A stretch of 64,000 nucleotides of DNA. It comes from Pseudomonas asgharzadehiana. Lineage in GTDB: Bacteria > Pseudomonadota > Gammaproteobacteria > Pseudomonadales > Pseudomonadaceae. The position numbers and the translations under genes are program-made. The notes beneath the pieces were generated by a model, which was not told the origin of the DNA, did no database searches, and was given only the letters and a program-made list of their open reading frames with translations. Shown here piece by piece: positions 18,464 to 27,285 of this stretch. The stretch's first letter is position 1. Each line of letters opens with the position of its first letter. The stretch is from the NCBI RefSeq assembly GCF_019139815.1, contig NZ_CP077079.1:2046001-2110000 (forward strand). Direction: 5' to 3'.

Positions 18464-18481
18464 CCAAGCAAGTGCTTGGTT
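18464..18481. promoter_or_regulatory. 18-bp palindromic operator upstream of the acyl-CoA ligase
   Basis: ACCAAGCAAGTGCTTGGT has perfect 8-bp arms around an AG centre and lies 32 bases before the ligase start, just downstream of a TATACC that could serve as a -10. Palindromes of this kind are typical of TetR-family repressors that sense acyl-CoA. The regulator is not in the immediate neighbourhood. Confidence 0.55.
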
Positions 18482-18513
18482 GGCTATGGTCGGATCACAA
18501 AGGAGCGCGTCCC

Positions 18514-20163
18514 ATGCCCGTCGCTGTTCGTTTGCCGTTGCACGTCTTCTTCGAACGTGAGGCGCGCCATCCGCGCCAGCGCTTTCTGGTTCAGCCCCTT
18601 CGCGGGGGCAAGGTGCAGACGCTCACCTGGAGTGAAGTAGGCCACCAGGCCCGTTGCGCTGCGCGCTGGCTGCGCGAGCGGGAATTGCCGGCGGGTTCGC
18701 ACATTGCCCTGATCTCGAAAAACTGTGCGCACTGGGTCATCGCCGACCTGGCGATCTGGATGGCCGGGCATGTCTCGGTGCCGCTTTACCCCAACCTCAC
18801 GGCTGACTCGGTTGCCCATGTGCTCAGGCATTCCGAAGCGGCGCTGGTGTTTGTCGGCAAACTCGACGATTGGCCCGCCATGGCCCCTGGCGTACCTGGC
18901 GGCTTGCCGACCATCAGCCTGCCGCTGTGCCCGGGTGGCGCGTTCGACTTCAGCTGGGCCGACCTCCAAGCCTGCCCGCCGATCCAGGACAACCCCGCGC
19001 CTGCGGCCGCCGACCTGGCAACCATCATCTATACCTCCGGCACCACCGGCCTGCCTAAAGGCGTGATGCACAGTTTCGGTGCCCTGGGCTTCGCCGCTAC
19101 CCGCGGCGCCGAATTGTTTGGCCTGGGGGAGGGTGACCGCTTGCTGTCGTACTTGCCGCTGTGCCACGTGGCGGAGCGTATGTTCGTGGAGATGGCCGCG
19201 ATCTATACCGGGCAAACCGTGTTTTTCGCCGAGAGCCTGGACACGTTTCTGGCGGACTTGCGCAGGGCACGCCCGACCGCGCTGTTTGGCGTGCCGCGTA
19301 TCTGGACCAAATTCCAGATGGGGGTGTACGCCAAGATCCCGCAGAAGCGCCTCGACACCTTGCTGCGCCTGCCGTTTATCGGCAAGTACGTTGGCCATAA
19401 GGTGCTTGCCGGCTTGGGCCTGGATGCGTTGCGTATTGCGCTGTCCGGCGCGGCGCCGGTGCCGCAAGCCCTGCTGCGCTGGTATTGGCGGCTGGGCCTG
19501 GACGTGCTTGAGGTGTATGGCATGACCGAGAGCTGCGGTTATTCCCATGTGTGCCGCCCGGGCGCGCAGAAAATCGGTTGGATCGGCCCGCCGTGCCCGA
19601 GCGTCGAGGTGCGGATCGAACCGTCGGGAGAAGTGCAGGTGCGCAGCGACGCGACCATGCTCGGCTATTTCAAAGACCCGCAAAAAACCGCTGAGACACT
19701 CACTGCCGATGGTTTCCTGCGCACGGGCGACAAAGGCGAGCAGGATGCCGACGGCCGCCTGCGCCTGACCGGGCGGCTCAAGGAGATCTTCAAAACCAGC
19801 AAAGGCAAATATGTGGCCCCGGCGCCGATCGAAAACCGCCTGGCCGAACATGCGAGCATCGAGCAGGTGTGCGTGGTGGGTGATGGCCTCGCGGCGCCGA
19901 TAGGGCTGTGCGTGCTGTCGGCGGCAGGCCATGACCGACAAGCGTTGCGCGCTAGCCTTGAGCGCTGGCTGGAACACGTCAACCAGGCGCTGGATAAGCA
20001 CGAGCGCCTGCGTCAGTTGGTGTTGGTCAACGACAATTGGGGCGTGGAAAACGGCTTCCTGACGCCAACCTTGAAGATCAAGCGCAACGTCATCGAGTCG
20101 ACCTACGGCGCGCAATTGCAGCGTTGGAGCGAGCGTTCCGAGACCGTTGTGTGGCAGGATTAG
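18514..20163 (+). CDS. AMP-dependent long-chain acyl-CoA synthetase-like ligase
   Basis: A 549-residue adenylate-forming enzyme that would activate a carboxylic acid as acyl-AMP and then acyl-CoA. The P-loop-like A3 motif IIYTSGTTGLPKGVM lies at about residues 169-183, the A5 motif VYGMTESCG at about 336-344, and the GDKG..DADGRLRLTGRLKE region (A7/A8) near 410-430. The C-terminal domain looks short or divergent around the catalytic lysine (A10). AAAGGAG supports the ATG at 18514. It is followed by a thioesterase and two hydrolases, matching the PA1617-PA1622 order. Acyl chain preference unknown. Confidence 0.87.
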   Translation: MPVAVRLPLHVFFEREARHPRQRFLVQPLRGGKVQTLTWSEVGHQARCAARWLRERELPAGSHIALISKNCAHWVIADLAIWMAGHVSVPLYPNLTADSVAHVLRHSEAALVFVGKLDDWPAMAPGVPGGLPTISLPLCPGGAFDFSWADLQACPPIQDNPAPAAADLATIIYTSGTTGLPKGVMHSFGALGFAATRGAELFGLGEGDRLLSYLPLCHVAERMFVEMAAIYTGQTVFFAESLDTFLADLRRARPTALFGVPRIWTKFQMGVYAKIPQKRLDTLLRLPFIGKYVGHKVLAGLGLDALRIALSGAAPVPQALLRWYWRLGLDVLEVYGMTESCGYSHVCRPGAQKIGWIGPPCPSVEVRIEPSGEVQVRSDATMLGYFKDPQKTAETLTADGFLRTGDKGEQDADGRLRLTGRLKEIFKTSKGKYVAPAPIENRLAEHASIEQVCVVGDGLAAPIGLCVLSAAGHDRQALRASLERWLEHVNQALDKHERLRQLVLVNDNWGVENGFLTPTLKIKRNVIESTYGAQLQRWSERSETVVWQD

Positions 20164-20194
20164 GCCCATCATAAAACCAACAAGGACTACCCCC

Positions 20195-20638
20195 ATGAGC
20201 CTGTGGCGCACCCAACCGAATATCGAACAGCTCAATGCCGCGCAGAAAAACACCATCGGTGAACTGCTGGATATTCGCTTTGAAAGCTTCGACGACGACT
20301 CCCTGACCGCCAGCATGGTGGTCGATCACCGCACCCATCAGCCCTACGGCCTGCTGCACGGTGGCGCCTCGGTGGTGCTGGCCGAGAGCGTCGGTTCCAT
20401 GGCCGCCTACTTGTGCATCGACCCCAGCAAGTTCTACTGCGTGGGCCTGGAGGTGAACGCCAACCACTTGCGCGGCGTGCGCAGCGGGCGCGTGACGGCG
20501 GTGGCCAAGGCGATCCATATCGGCCGCACCACCCAGGTGTGGGACATTCGCCTGACCACCGAGGATGGCAAGGCCAACTGCGTTTCGCGCCTGACCATGG
20601 CCGTGGTGCCCCTGGGCGAGAACCCGCCGGCGCGATAG
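20195..20638 (+). CDS. Hotdog-fold acyl-CoA thioesterase (YdiI/MenI-like)
   Basis: A 147-residue hotdog thioesterase. The HGGASVVLAESVGSMAA stretch (about residues 52-68) carries the HGG turn and catalytic Glu of the 4HBT-II/YdiI group. AAGGAC lies before the ATG at 20195. It sits 31 bases after the acyl-CoA ligase, so the operon contains both the activating and the hydrolysing enzyme for acyl-CoA. Substrate not known. Confidence 0.87.
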   Translation: MSLWRTQPNIEQLNAAQKNTIGELLDIRFESFDDDSLTASMVVDHRTHQPYGLLHGGASVVLAESVGSMAAYLCIDPSKFYCVGLEVNANHLRGVRSGRVTAVAKAIHIGRTTQVWDIRLTTEDGKANCVSRLTMAVVPLGENPPAR

Positions 20639-20734
20639 GCGTGGCGTGAGTGTCATCATTCCTGGCAGTTACAGTCATTGCTGTGCCGACCTGGCGTTGT
20701 GACAATCCACTTTTGTTTTGGAGAGGGGGCCGGT

Positions 20735-21538
20735 ATGTCGCAGCACGTGTTTTTTGCCCACGCCAATGGCTTCCCATCGGCCACCTACGGCAAGCTGTTT
20801 GCCGCCCTGGCCCCGCAATACAGCGTGGCTCACTTGCCGCAGCACGGCCACGACCCCAGGTTTCCCGTGGACGATAACTGGCAGAACCTGGTGGATGAAT
20901 TGATCCACCATCTGGAACAACAGCCGGAACCAGTATGGGGCGTGGGCCACTCCTTGGGGGGCGTGTTGCATTTGCACGCGGCCCTGCGCCGGCCGCAACT
21001 GTATCGCGGGGTGGTAATGCTCGACTCGCCGGTACTGACCCGTGCGGACCGCTGGGTGATACGCGCGGCCAAGCGTTTCGGCTTTATCGACCGCCTGACC
21101 CCGGCGGGGCGCACCCTGGGCCGGCGTGAGGAGTTCAGCGACCTGGACGCCGCGCGCAGTTACTTCGCCGGCAAGACACTGTTTCGTGGCTTCGACCCCG
21201 ATTGCTTCGAGGCTTACCTGCAACATGGCCTGTACCAGGCGGGTGATCGCCTGCGTTTGCGTTTCGACCCGGCCACTGAAATCAGCATTTACCGTGGTGT
21301 GCCCCACACCAGCCCCGGCCAGGTACGCCAGTTGAAGGTGCCCTTGGCGGTGGTGCGCGGCCGCCAGAGCCGCGTGGTGATGCGTCACCATGCCAGCGGC
21401 GTAGACCGCCTGCCGATGGGAGAGATGCTCACCATGCCGGGCGGACATATGTTCCCGCTTGAACGTCCGCAAGACACGGCGACCTTGATCAAGACCCTGT
21501 TCGCCCGCTGGCAGGCCCGCGAGCGCAGTTGCGCATGA
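20735..21538 (+). CDS. Alpha/beta hydrolase
   Basis: A 267-residue alpha/beta-fold hydrolase. The oxyanion region is FFAHANGFPSATY, the nucleophile elbow GHSLGG (Ser73) and the late His lies in MPGGHMFPLE. The aromatic/helical cap region (about 115-190) is typical of lipases and esterases. GGAGAGGGGG precedes the ATG at 20735. Its stop overlaps the next hydrolase start (ATGA). Confidence 0.85.
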   Translation: MSQHVFFAHANGFPSATYGKLFAALAPQYSVAHLPQHGHDPRFPVDDNWQNLVDELIHHLEQQPEPVWGVGHSLGGVLHLHAALRRPQLYRGVVMLDSPVLTRADRWVIRAAKRFGFIDRLTPAGRTLGRREEFSDLDAARSYFAGKTLFRGFDPDCFEAYLQHGLYQAGDRLRLRFDPATEISIYRGVPHTSPGQVRQLKVPLAVVRGRQSRVVMRHHASGVDRLPMGEMLTMPGGHMFPLERPQDTATLIKTLFARWQARERSCA

Positions 21539-22389
21539 GCACGCCGGTCGAAGAAGTCCGCCTGAGCCTGGCGCATATCGAATTGGCCGCGCATTTGTCT
21601 GGCCCGGAGGATGGCGTGCCGGTGATCGCCCTGCATGGCTGGCTGGACAACGCCAACAGCTTTGCGCGCCTGGCGCCCAAGCTCGAAGGCTTGCGCATCG
21701 TGGCGCTGGACATGGCGGGCCATGGGCATTCGGCGCACCGTCCAACCGGCGCCGGTTATGCATTGTGGGATTACGTCTTCGATGTGTTGCAAGTGGCCGA
21801 GCAACTGGGTTGGAAACGTTTTGCATTACTTGGCCATTCCCTCGGCGCCATCGTTTCTCTGGTGCTGGCCGGTGCCTTGCCGGAACGGGTCACGCACTTG
21901 GGGTTGATCGACGGTGTGATCCCTCCGACGGCCAGTGGCGAGAACGCGGCCGAGCGCCTGGGCATGGCGTTGCAGGCGCAATTGAACCTGCAAGGCAAGC
22001 GCAAGCCGGTGTACACCACCCTGGATCGCGCCGTCGAGGCGAGGATGAAAGGCTTGGTGGCCGTCAGCCGTGAAGCCGCCGAACTGCTGGCCCAGCGTGG
22101 TTTGATGCCGGTGCCGGGCGGTTATACCTGGCGCACCGATAGCCGCTTGACCCTGGCTTCGCCGATGCGTCTGACCGACGAACAGGCCATGGCTTTCGTG
22201 CGTCGTGTCGCTTGCCCTGCGCAGTTGGTGGTGGCAGCCGACGGCATGCTGGCGAAACATCCGGAATTGCTTTCCCAGCTCCCCTTTAGCGTGACGACGC
22301 TGCCAGGTGGCCATCATTTGCACCTGAATGATGAGCCCGGTGCGGTTCTTGTTGCAGACTGTTTCAATCGGTTCTTCTCCGCGCCTTGA
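21535..22389 (+). CDS. Alpha/beta hydrolase
   Basis: A second, divergent alpha/beta hydrolase (284 residues), coupled to the first by a 4-base overlap. Features: HGWLDNANSF (oxyanion), ALDMAGHGHS, nucleophile elbow GHSLGA (Ser102) and terminal LPGGHHLHLND (catalytic His). The two proteins share fold but little sequence, so they are probably not a recent duplication. Substrate unknown. Confidence 0.85.
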   Translation: MSTPVEEVRLSLAHIELAAHLSGPEDGVPVIALHGWLDNANSFARLAPKLEGLRIVALDMAGHGHSAHRPTGAGYALWDYVFDVLQVAEQLGWKRFALLGHSLGAIVSLVLAGALPERVTHLGLIDGVIPPTASGENAAERLGMALQAQLNLQGKRKPVYTTLDRAVEARMKGLVAVSREAAELLAQRGLMPVPGGYTWRTDSRLTLASPMRLTDEQAMAFVRRVACPAQLVVAADGMLAKHPELLSQLPFSVTTLPGGHHLHLNDEPGAVLVADCFNRFFSAP

Positions 22390-22438
22390 CTTGGCGCGGT
22401 CAACTGCCGAGGCTGGGCGGATTGAAAGGGAGTCAACC

Positions 22439-22495
22439 ATGAACAATCTCAACACCGCTGCGACCTACGATGGCCAAGGCGCGTTGATCTTATGA
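22439..22495 (+). CDS. 18-codon ORF coupled to the DUF4892 gene
   Basis: A short frame encodes MNNLNTAATYDGQGALIL. It has a strong Shine-Dalgarno (GGGAG, 22428-22432) six bases before its ATG, and its stop overlaps the start of the next gene (ATGA). The next gene has no equally good ribosome site of its own. It may be a leader peptide whose translation feeds ribosomes to the downstream gene, or a remnant of a longer gene. No regulatory residue run is obvious. Confidence 0.4.
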   Translation: MNNLNTAATYDGQGALIL

Positions 22496-23310
22496 GCGTG
22501 CGTAACGGATGTGTCCGTATCTTCGGGTTGAGCCTTCTCAGCCCCTGGGTGTTTGCCGCCGACGTACCGGGTAGCCAGGACCTGCCTGCCGTGGCCCGTC
22601 AGGTCGATGCGCAAATCGTCGATTACCGCCCCGCCGAAGAAAAAGAACGTATCTACCCCATGGGCGCGATCCGCAAGATCAGCGGCCAATTGCGTTATGA
22701 AGGCCAGGCCACCGCGCGCGGCCAAACCACCGCCATTACCTATGAAATGCCCGCCGAACACAGCTCCAGCGCTGCGTTTACCGCCACCCGCGAGGCATTG
22801 CAGGCCAACGGCGCGCAACTGTTGTTCTGGTGCCAGGCCCGCGATTGCGGCGAAAGCAGCCTGTGGGCCAACGAGATTTTCGGCAACGCCAAGTTGGTGG
22901 GTGCCGATGGCCAGCAGGAATACCTGCTGCTGCGTCTGGCCGCACCGCAGGACAATGCCTTGGTAGCGTTGTACGGCATCACCCGCGGTAACCGCCGCGC
23001 CTATCTGCATGTAGAGCAAATGAACGCGAGCGCGCCGCTGGGGGCTCTGTTGCCCACCTCGGCGACGTTGTTGCGCGAGTTGAAAAGCACCGGCGAGCTG
23101 GACTTTCCCGCACTCGGCGCAGAGCCGGACGCCACCTGGCTGACCTTGATCTCCCGTGGCTTGAACCTCGACACCACGTTGCGCGTCAGCCTGGCCGGCC
23201 CGCATGCCGAGGCCTGGCGCCAGGCCTTGGTCGACACAGGCGTGCGCGCCGCCCGTTTGGAAACCGGTACCGCTGAAACCAAAGGCCTGCACCTGCATCT
23301 GATACGCTGA
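22492..23310 (+). CDS. DUF4892 family exported protein
   Basis: A 272-residue protein with a signal peptide (residues 1-22, ending VFA-AD), so periplasmic or surface-associated. The DUF4892 body begins at about VDAQIVDYRPAEEKERIYPMG and includes an LLFWCQARDCGESSLWANEIFG block with two cysteines. Relatives often have a C-terminal OmpA-like region; I do not see one here. Translation probably depends on coupling to the 18-codon ORF. Function unknown. Confidence 0.82.
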   Translation: MSVRNGCVRIFGLSLLSPWVFAADVPGSQDLPAVARQVDAQIVDYRPAEEKERIYPMGAIRKISGQLRYEGQATARGQTTAITYEMPAEHSSSAAFTATREALQANGAQLLFWCQARDCGESSLWANEIFGNAKLVGADGQQEYLLLRLAAPQDNALVALYGITRGNRRAYLHVEQMNASAPLGALLPTSATLLRELKSTGELDFPALGAEPDATWLTLISRGLNLDTTLRVSLAGPHAEAWRQALVDTGVRAARLETGTAETKGLHLHLIR

Positions 23311-23318
23311 CCGCTACC

Positions 23319-23345
23319 AGGCGAACGGACCCGCGCCGTTCGCCT
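23319..23345 (+). terminator. Strong hairpin after the DUF4892 gene
   Basis: A perfect 10-bp GC-rich stem (23319-23328 with 23336-23345) closes a 7-base loop between the DUF4892 and PerM-family genes. There is no U-run, so it may slow or stabilise transcripts rather than terminate fully. Confidence 0.45.
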
Positions 23346-23381
23346 AAGCTCTCTTCCTACAGTCTTCTTCTCGAGATACCC

Positions 23382-24443
23382 ATGCTCAATAACGATCGCC
23401 TGCTGGTGCAAATCCTGCTGCTGGTGTTGTTTGGTGCCAGCTTCTGGGTGATGGCGCCATTTTGGTCGGCGCTGTTCTGGGGCGCGGTACTGGCATTTGC
23501 CAGTTGGCCGCTGATGGTGCTGCTGACGCGCTGGCTGGGCGGCCGCGAATCGTTGGCGGCCGGCATCCTGACCCTGGGTTGGATGCTGCTGGTGGCGGTG
23601 CCGCTGGTGTGGCTGGGGTTCAACCTGGCGGACCATGTGCGCGACGCCGTGGCATTGATCAAGGATATTCAGGTCGACGGCCTGCCCGAGGCGCCGACCT
23701 GGCTGGGTTCGATCCCTTTTGTGGGGGAGCGCCTGGTCGGGATGTGGAACAGCATCGATCAGCAGGGTGCGGCGTTGATGGTCAGCCTCAAGCCTTACCT
23801 GGGCCAGGTGGGCAACTGGTTGCTGGCGCGCAGTGCGCAGATCGGCGGCGGCATCCTTGAACTGACCTTGAGCCTGGTGTTCGTATTCTTTTTCTATCGC
23901 GATGGCCCACGGTTGGCGATGTTCGTGCACCGCCTGTTGGAGCGCCTGATCGGTGACCGCGCGGGGTACTACATCGAACTGGTGGCCGGTACGGTGCAAC
24001 GGGTGGTCAACGGCGTGATCGGCACCGCCGCCGCCCAAGCCGTGCTGGCGCTGATCGGCTTCCTGATCGCCGGTGTGCCGGGCGCGCTGGTGCTGGGGAT
24101 CGTCACGTTCCTGCTCAGCCTGATCCCCATGGGCCCGCCGCTGGTGTGGATCCCGGCCACGGCCTGGCTGGCATGGAAGGGCGACTACACCTACGCGGTG
24201 TTCCTGGGCGTGTGGGGCACGTTCATCATCAGCGGCGTGGACAACGTGCTCAAGCCGTACCTGATCAGCCGTGGCGGCAACCTGCCGCTGGTGATCGTGT
24301 TGCTCGGGGTATTCGGCGGTTTGATCGCCTTTGGCTTTATCGGCCTGTTTATCGGCCCCACCCTGTTGGCCGTGGCGTACAGCCTGCTGACGGATTGGAG
24401 CGCCACCCAGGCGCAGGGGCGCCGCGAAGACAAACCGTCGTAG
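23382..24443 (+). CDS. AI-2E family transporter (PerM-like)
   Basis: A 353-residue inner-membrane protein of the AI-2 exporter-like (TqsA/PerM/YdiK) family. Two to three helices at the N-terminus (about 5-75) precede a soluble segment (about 80-145). Several more helices follow, including the conserved RVVNGVIGTAAAQAVLALIGF stretch and the terminal FGFIGLFIGPTLLAVAYSLL. Family members export autoinducer-2 or act as Na/H antiporters; the role here is not known. It converges on the kinase gene with an 11-base gap and no visible terminator. Confidence 0.87.
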   Translation: MLNNDRLLVQILLLVLFGASFWVMAPFWSALFWGAVLAFASWPLMVLLTRWLGGRESLAAGILTLGWMLLVAVPLVWLGFNLADHVRDAVALIKDIQVDGLPEAPTWLGSIPFVGERLVGMWNSIDQQGAALMVSLKPYLGQVGNWLLARSAQIGGGILELTLSLVFVFFFYRDGPRLAMFVHRLLERLIGDRAGYYIELVAGTVQRVVNGVIGTAAAQAVLALIGFLIAGVPGALVLGIVTFLLSLIPMGPPLVWIPATAWLAWKGDYTYAVFLGVWGTFIISGVDNVLKPYLISRGGNLPLVIVLLGVFGGLIAFGFIGLFIGPTLLAVAYSLLTDWSATQAQGRREDKPS

Positions 24444-24454
24444 TGGCTACCGGG

Positions 24455-25489
24455 TCAGGTGCGGGGTAACCACATCACCGCCGTCAAGCCGCCGCCTGGG
24501 GTCTCCTCCAGGCTCAGGCGGCCGCCGAGGCGTTCCACGGCGTCTTTGGCAATCGTCATGCCCAAACCCACGCCGCCGGAATTGCGATTGCGGGAGCCTT
24601 CGAGCCGATAGAACGGCTCGAACACCGCCTCGCGCTTGTCGGCGGCAATGCCCGGGCCCTGGTCGATCACCCGAATTACCAAGGCTTCGCTGCTGTCCGC
24701 CAGCTCGATACGTGCCGTGCCGGCATAGCGCAACGCATTGTCGATCAGGTTGTTCAAGCAGGAGCGCAAGGCCATGGGCTGCACCTGCAGTGGGGCGCAG
24801 GTGCCGGTGAATTGCACATCCGACCCCTGGTCCTGGGCGTTTTCACTCGTCGACTCCACCAGGGCTTGCACGTCCAGCCAGTGTCGGGTTTCGCTGGTGC
24901 GCTGTTCGTGCAGGTAGCTCAGGGTGGCGTCGAGCATACCGATCATGTCGTCCAGGTCCTGGCGCATCTGGCCCTGCAATTTTGTATCGTCGATCTGCTC
25001 CAGGCGCAGCTTGAGGCGTGACAGCGGAGTGCGCAGGTCGTGGGAGACAGCGCCGAGCATGCGCCCGCGCTGGCTGACCTGTTCGCGAATGCGCTTTTGC
25101 ATCAGGTTGAAGGTCGAGGCTGCCTGGCGCGCTTCCCGTGGGCCGGATTCGTCGAGGGGCGGGCTGTCGAGGTCCAGGCTCAAGCGTTCTGCCGCTTCGC
25201 TCAGGCGCTGGATCGGTCGGCTCAACAATTTGGCACCGTACCAGGCCGCAATAATCAGCGAGAAAAATTGAAAGGTCAGGGGCACGACCGGGCCGCCGAA
25301 CCAAGGGCGGGGGGGCTTTTCGCGCAGCGGCATGCTGCTCGCGCCCGGCTGCTCGATAAAACGCTCCGGCGGTGGAGGCGGTTGCCCGTAGTGGTGAAAC
25401 CAGAAGAACGCCAGCGCATGGGCCAGCACAATCGCCACCAGCAACACGCCGAACAACCGACCAAACAGTGTGTTGAAGGGCGCACGCAT
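24455..25489 (-). CDS. Sensor histidine kinase (EnvZ-like)
   Basis: A 344-residue inner-membrane kinase. TM1 lies at about residues 9-31, a short periplasmic loop rich in proline at about 32-68, and TM2 at about 69-88. HAMP follows (about 89-142), then HisKA with phospho-His150 (AVSHDLRTPLSRL) and an ATPase with LNNLIDNAL, DQGPGI and GVGLGM. The small sensor loop suggests sensing within or near the membrane. The ATG at 25489 shares a base with the regulator stop (TGATG), so the pair is coupled. Stimulus unknown. Confidence 0.92.
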   Translation of the reverse strand: MRAPFNTLFGRLFGVLLVAIVLAHALAFFWFHHYGQPPPPPERFIEQPGASSMPLREKPPRPWFGGPVVPLTFQFFSLIIAAWYGAKLLSRPIQRLSEAAERLSLDLDSPPLDESGPREARQAASTFNLMQKRIREQVSQRGRMLGAVSHDLRTPLSRLKLRLEQIDDTKLQGQMRQDLDDMIGMLDATLSYLHEQRTSETRHWLDVQALVESTSENAQDQGSDVQFTGTCAPLQVQPMALRSCLNNLIDNALRYAGTARIELADSSEALVIRVIDQGPGIAADKREAVFEPFYRLEGSRNRNSGGVGLGMTIAKDAVERLGGRLSLEETPGGGLTAVMWLPRT

Positions 25490-26253
25490 CAACCGATATC
25501 CCGTGCGTCGAACAGATAGCCTTCGCCGCGCACGGTCTTGATCAACTGCGGGGCCTTGGGGTCGTCCCCCAGTTTCTGGCGCAGGCGCGAGACGAGCAGG
25601 TCGATGCTGCGATCAAATGCTTCGATGGAACGCCCACGGGCCGCATCCAGCAATTGCTCGCGGCTCAGCACCCGGCGCGGGCGCTCGATAAACACCCACA
25701 ACAGACGGAACTCGGCGTTGGACAGCGGCACCACCAGGCCGTTGTCGGCCACCAACTGGCGCAGCACGCTGTTGAGGCGCCAGTTGTCGAAGCGGATATT
25801 GGCGCGTTGCTCGGTACGGTCATCCCGCACCCGGCGCAGGATGGTCTGGATACGCGCCACCAGCTCGCGCGGCTCGAACGGCTTGGACATGTAGTCGTCG
25901 GCGCCCAGCTCCAGGCCGATGATGCGATCGGTGGGCTCGCAGCGGGCGGTGAGCATCAGGATCGGGATATCCGACTCCGCGCGCAGCCAGCGGCACAGCG
26001 ACAGGCCGTCTTCGCCTGGCAGCATCAGGTCGAGCACCACCACGTCAAAGGTTTCGGCCTGCATGGCCAGGCGCATCGCGGTGCCGTCAGTGACGCCGGT
26101 GGCGAAGATATTGAAGCGGGCCAGGTAGTCGATCAGCAATTCGCGGATCGGCACATCGTCATCGACGATCAGCGCGCGGGTGTTCCAACGTTTTTCATCG
26201 GCGATTACCGCGCCTTTCTGTTCGCCGTTCACTGGGACAAAGGGGGTCTGCAT
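25489..26253 (-). CDS. OmpR-family response regulator
   Basis: A 254-residue DNA-binding response regulator. The receiver has acidic Asp31-Asp32 (VDDD), phospho-Asp75 (VLDLMLPG) and Lys124 (YMSKPFEP). The C-terminal winged helix includes LSNAEFRLLWVFIERPRRVLSREQLL and ends at TVRGEGYLF. An extra stretch of about 22 residues precedes the receiver if the ATG at 26253 is used. Partner of the downstream kinase; target genes not evident. Confidence 0.93.
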   Translation of the reverse strand: MQTPFVPVNGEQKGAVIADEKRWNTRALIVDDDVPIRELLIDYLARFNIFATGVTDGTAMRLAMQAETFDVVVLDLMLPGEDGLSLCRWLRAESDIPILMLTARCEPTDRIIGLELGADDYMSKPFEPRELVARIQTILRRVRDDRTEQRANIRFDNWRLNSVLRQLVADNGLVVPLSNAEFRLLWVFIERPRRVLSREQLLDAARGRSIEAFDRSIDLLVSRLRQKLGDDPKAPQLIKTVRGEGYLFDARDIG

Positions 26254-26512
26254 AGTGCGATCGTCTGCCTGGTTGTTGCGGTCAGCATAGGCGCCCAGCC
26301 CCATGGCTGGAAGTGCTGGTCGGTAGGTCGTGCGAGCGAGGCTAGCGGCGGGGCGTGTTGGGGGCATGTCGTGAATGTATCGGCTTTGACATAATGCCCG
26401 CCAATGCCCGCCGGGTAGCGCTTGGTCAGTATTTACCGATCATCGGATCCCGCAACGGCGCCGCTTGCGCTACAATCCGCGCCGATTTCGACTTGCCTGA
26501 GAGCCCATCCCA

Positions 26513-27211
26513 ATGTCCGTCTGCCAGACTCCTATCATCGTCGCCCTGGATTACCCCACCCGTGACGCCGCACTGAAGCTGGCTGACCAGTTGGACCCCG
26601 CGCTTTGCCGGGTCAAGGTCGGCAAGGAACTGTTCACCAGTTGCGCCGCGGAAATCGTCGGCACCCTGCGTGACAAAGGCTTTGAAGTGTTCCTCGACCT
26701 GAAATTCCACGATATCCCCAACACCACCGCGATGGCGGTCAAGGCTGCCGCCGAAATGGGCGTGTGGATGGTCAACGTGCACTGCTCAGGCGGCCTGCGC
26801 ATGATGAGTGCTTGCCGCGAAGTGCTGGAACAGCGCAGCGGCCCCAAGCCCCTGCTGATCGGCGTGACCGTGCTGACCAGCATGGAACGCGAAGACCTGG
26901 CGGCGATCGGCCTGGACATCGAGCCCCAGGAGCAGGTACTGCGCCTGGCCGCCCTGGCACAGAAAGCCGGCCTTGATGGCCTGGTGTGCTCGGCCCTGGA
27001 AGCCCAGGCGCTGAAGACCGCTCACCCGTCGTTGCAATTGGTGACGCCGGGTATCCGTCCCGCAGGCAGCGCCCACGACGATCAGCGCCGTATCCTGACC
27101 CCGCGCCAGGCGCTGGACGCGGGTTCCGACTATCTGGTGATCGGTCGTCCGATCAGCCAGGCGGCCGATCCGGCCAAGGCGTTGGCGGCGGTAGTGGCCG
27201 AGATCGCCTGA
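26513..27211 (+). CDS. pyrF: Orotidine 5'-phosphate decarboxylase
   Basis: Last step of UMP synthesis, cytosolic. The 232-residue TIM barrel has the catalytic tetrad motif [10 protein letters not shown] (about residues 62-71), the N-terminal IVALDYP (8-14), KVGKELF (34-40) and the phosphate-binding VTPGIRP and DYLVIGRPI. It is monocistronic. A -10-like TACAAT lies at 26471-26476. Confidence 0.96.
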   Translation: MSVCQTPIIVALDYPTRDAALKLADQLDPALCRVKVGKELFTSCAAEIVGTLRDKGFEVFLDLKFHDIPNTTAMAVKAAAEMGVWMVNVHCSGGLRMMSACREVLEQRSGPKPLLIGVTVLTSMEREDLAAIGLDIEPQEQVLRLAALAQKAGLDGLVCSALEAQALKTAHPSLQLVTPGIRPAGSAHDDQRRILTPRQALDAGSDYLVIGRPISQAADPAKALAAVVAEIA

Positions 27212-27228
27212 CCTTGGGGCATACGCGG

Positions 27229-27270
27229 TAAAAAAACAGGGGAGCGAGCCAAGCCCGCTCCCCTGTTGAG
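27229..27270 (-). terminator. Terminator downstream of the MDR reductase gene (minus strand)
   Basis: A 12-bp stem (27235-27246 with 27256-27267) closes a 9-base loop. On the minus strand it is followed by a U-run (the A-run at 27229-27236). It lies between two convergent genes and probably also serves pyrF. Confidence 0.85.
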
Positions 27271-27285
27271 AGGTTCCAGGGTGGT

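Noticed and set aside
18484..20316. 610-codon open frame antisense to the acyl-CoA ligase
   Set aside because: Composition is antisense-like (Arg, Gln, His rich) and the plus-strand gene has full catalytic motifs.
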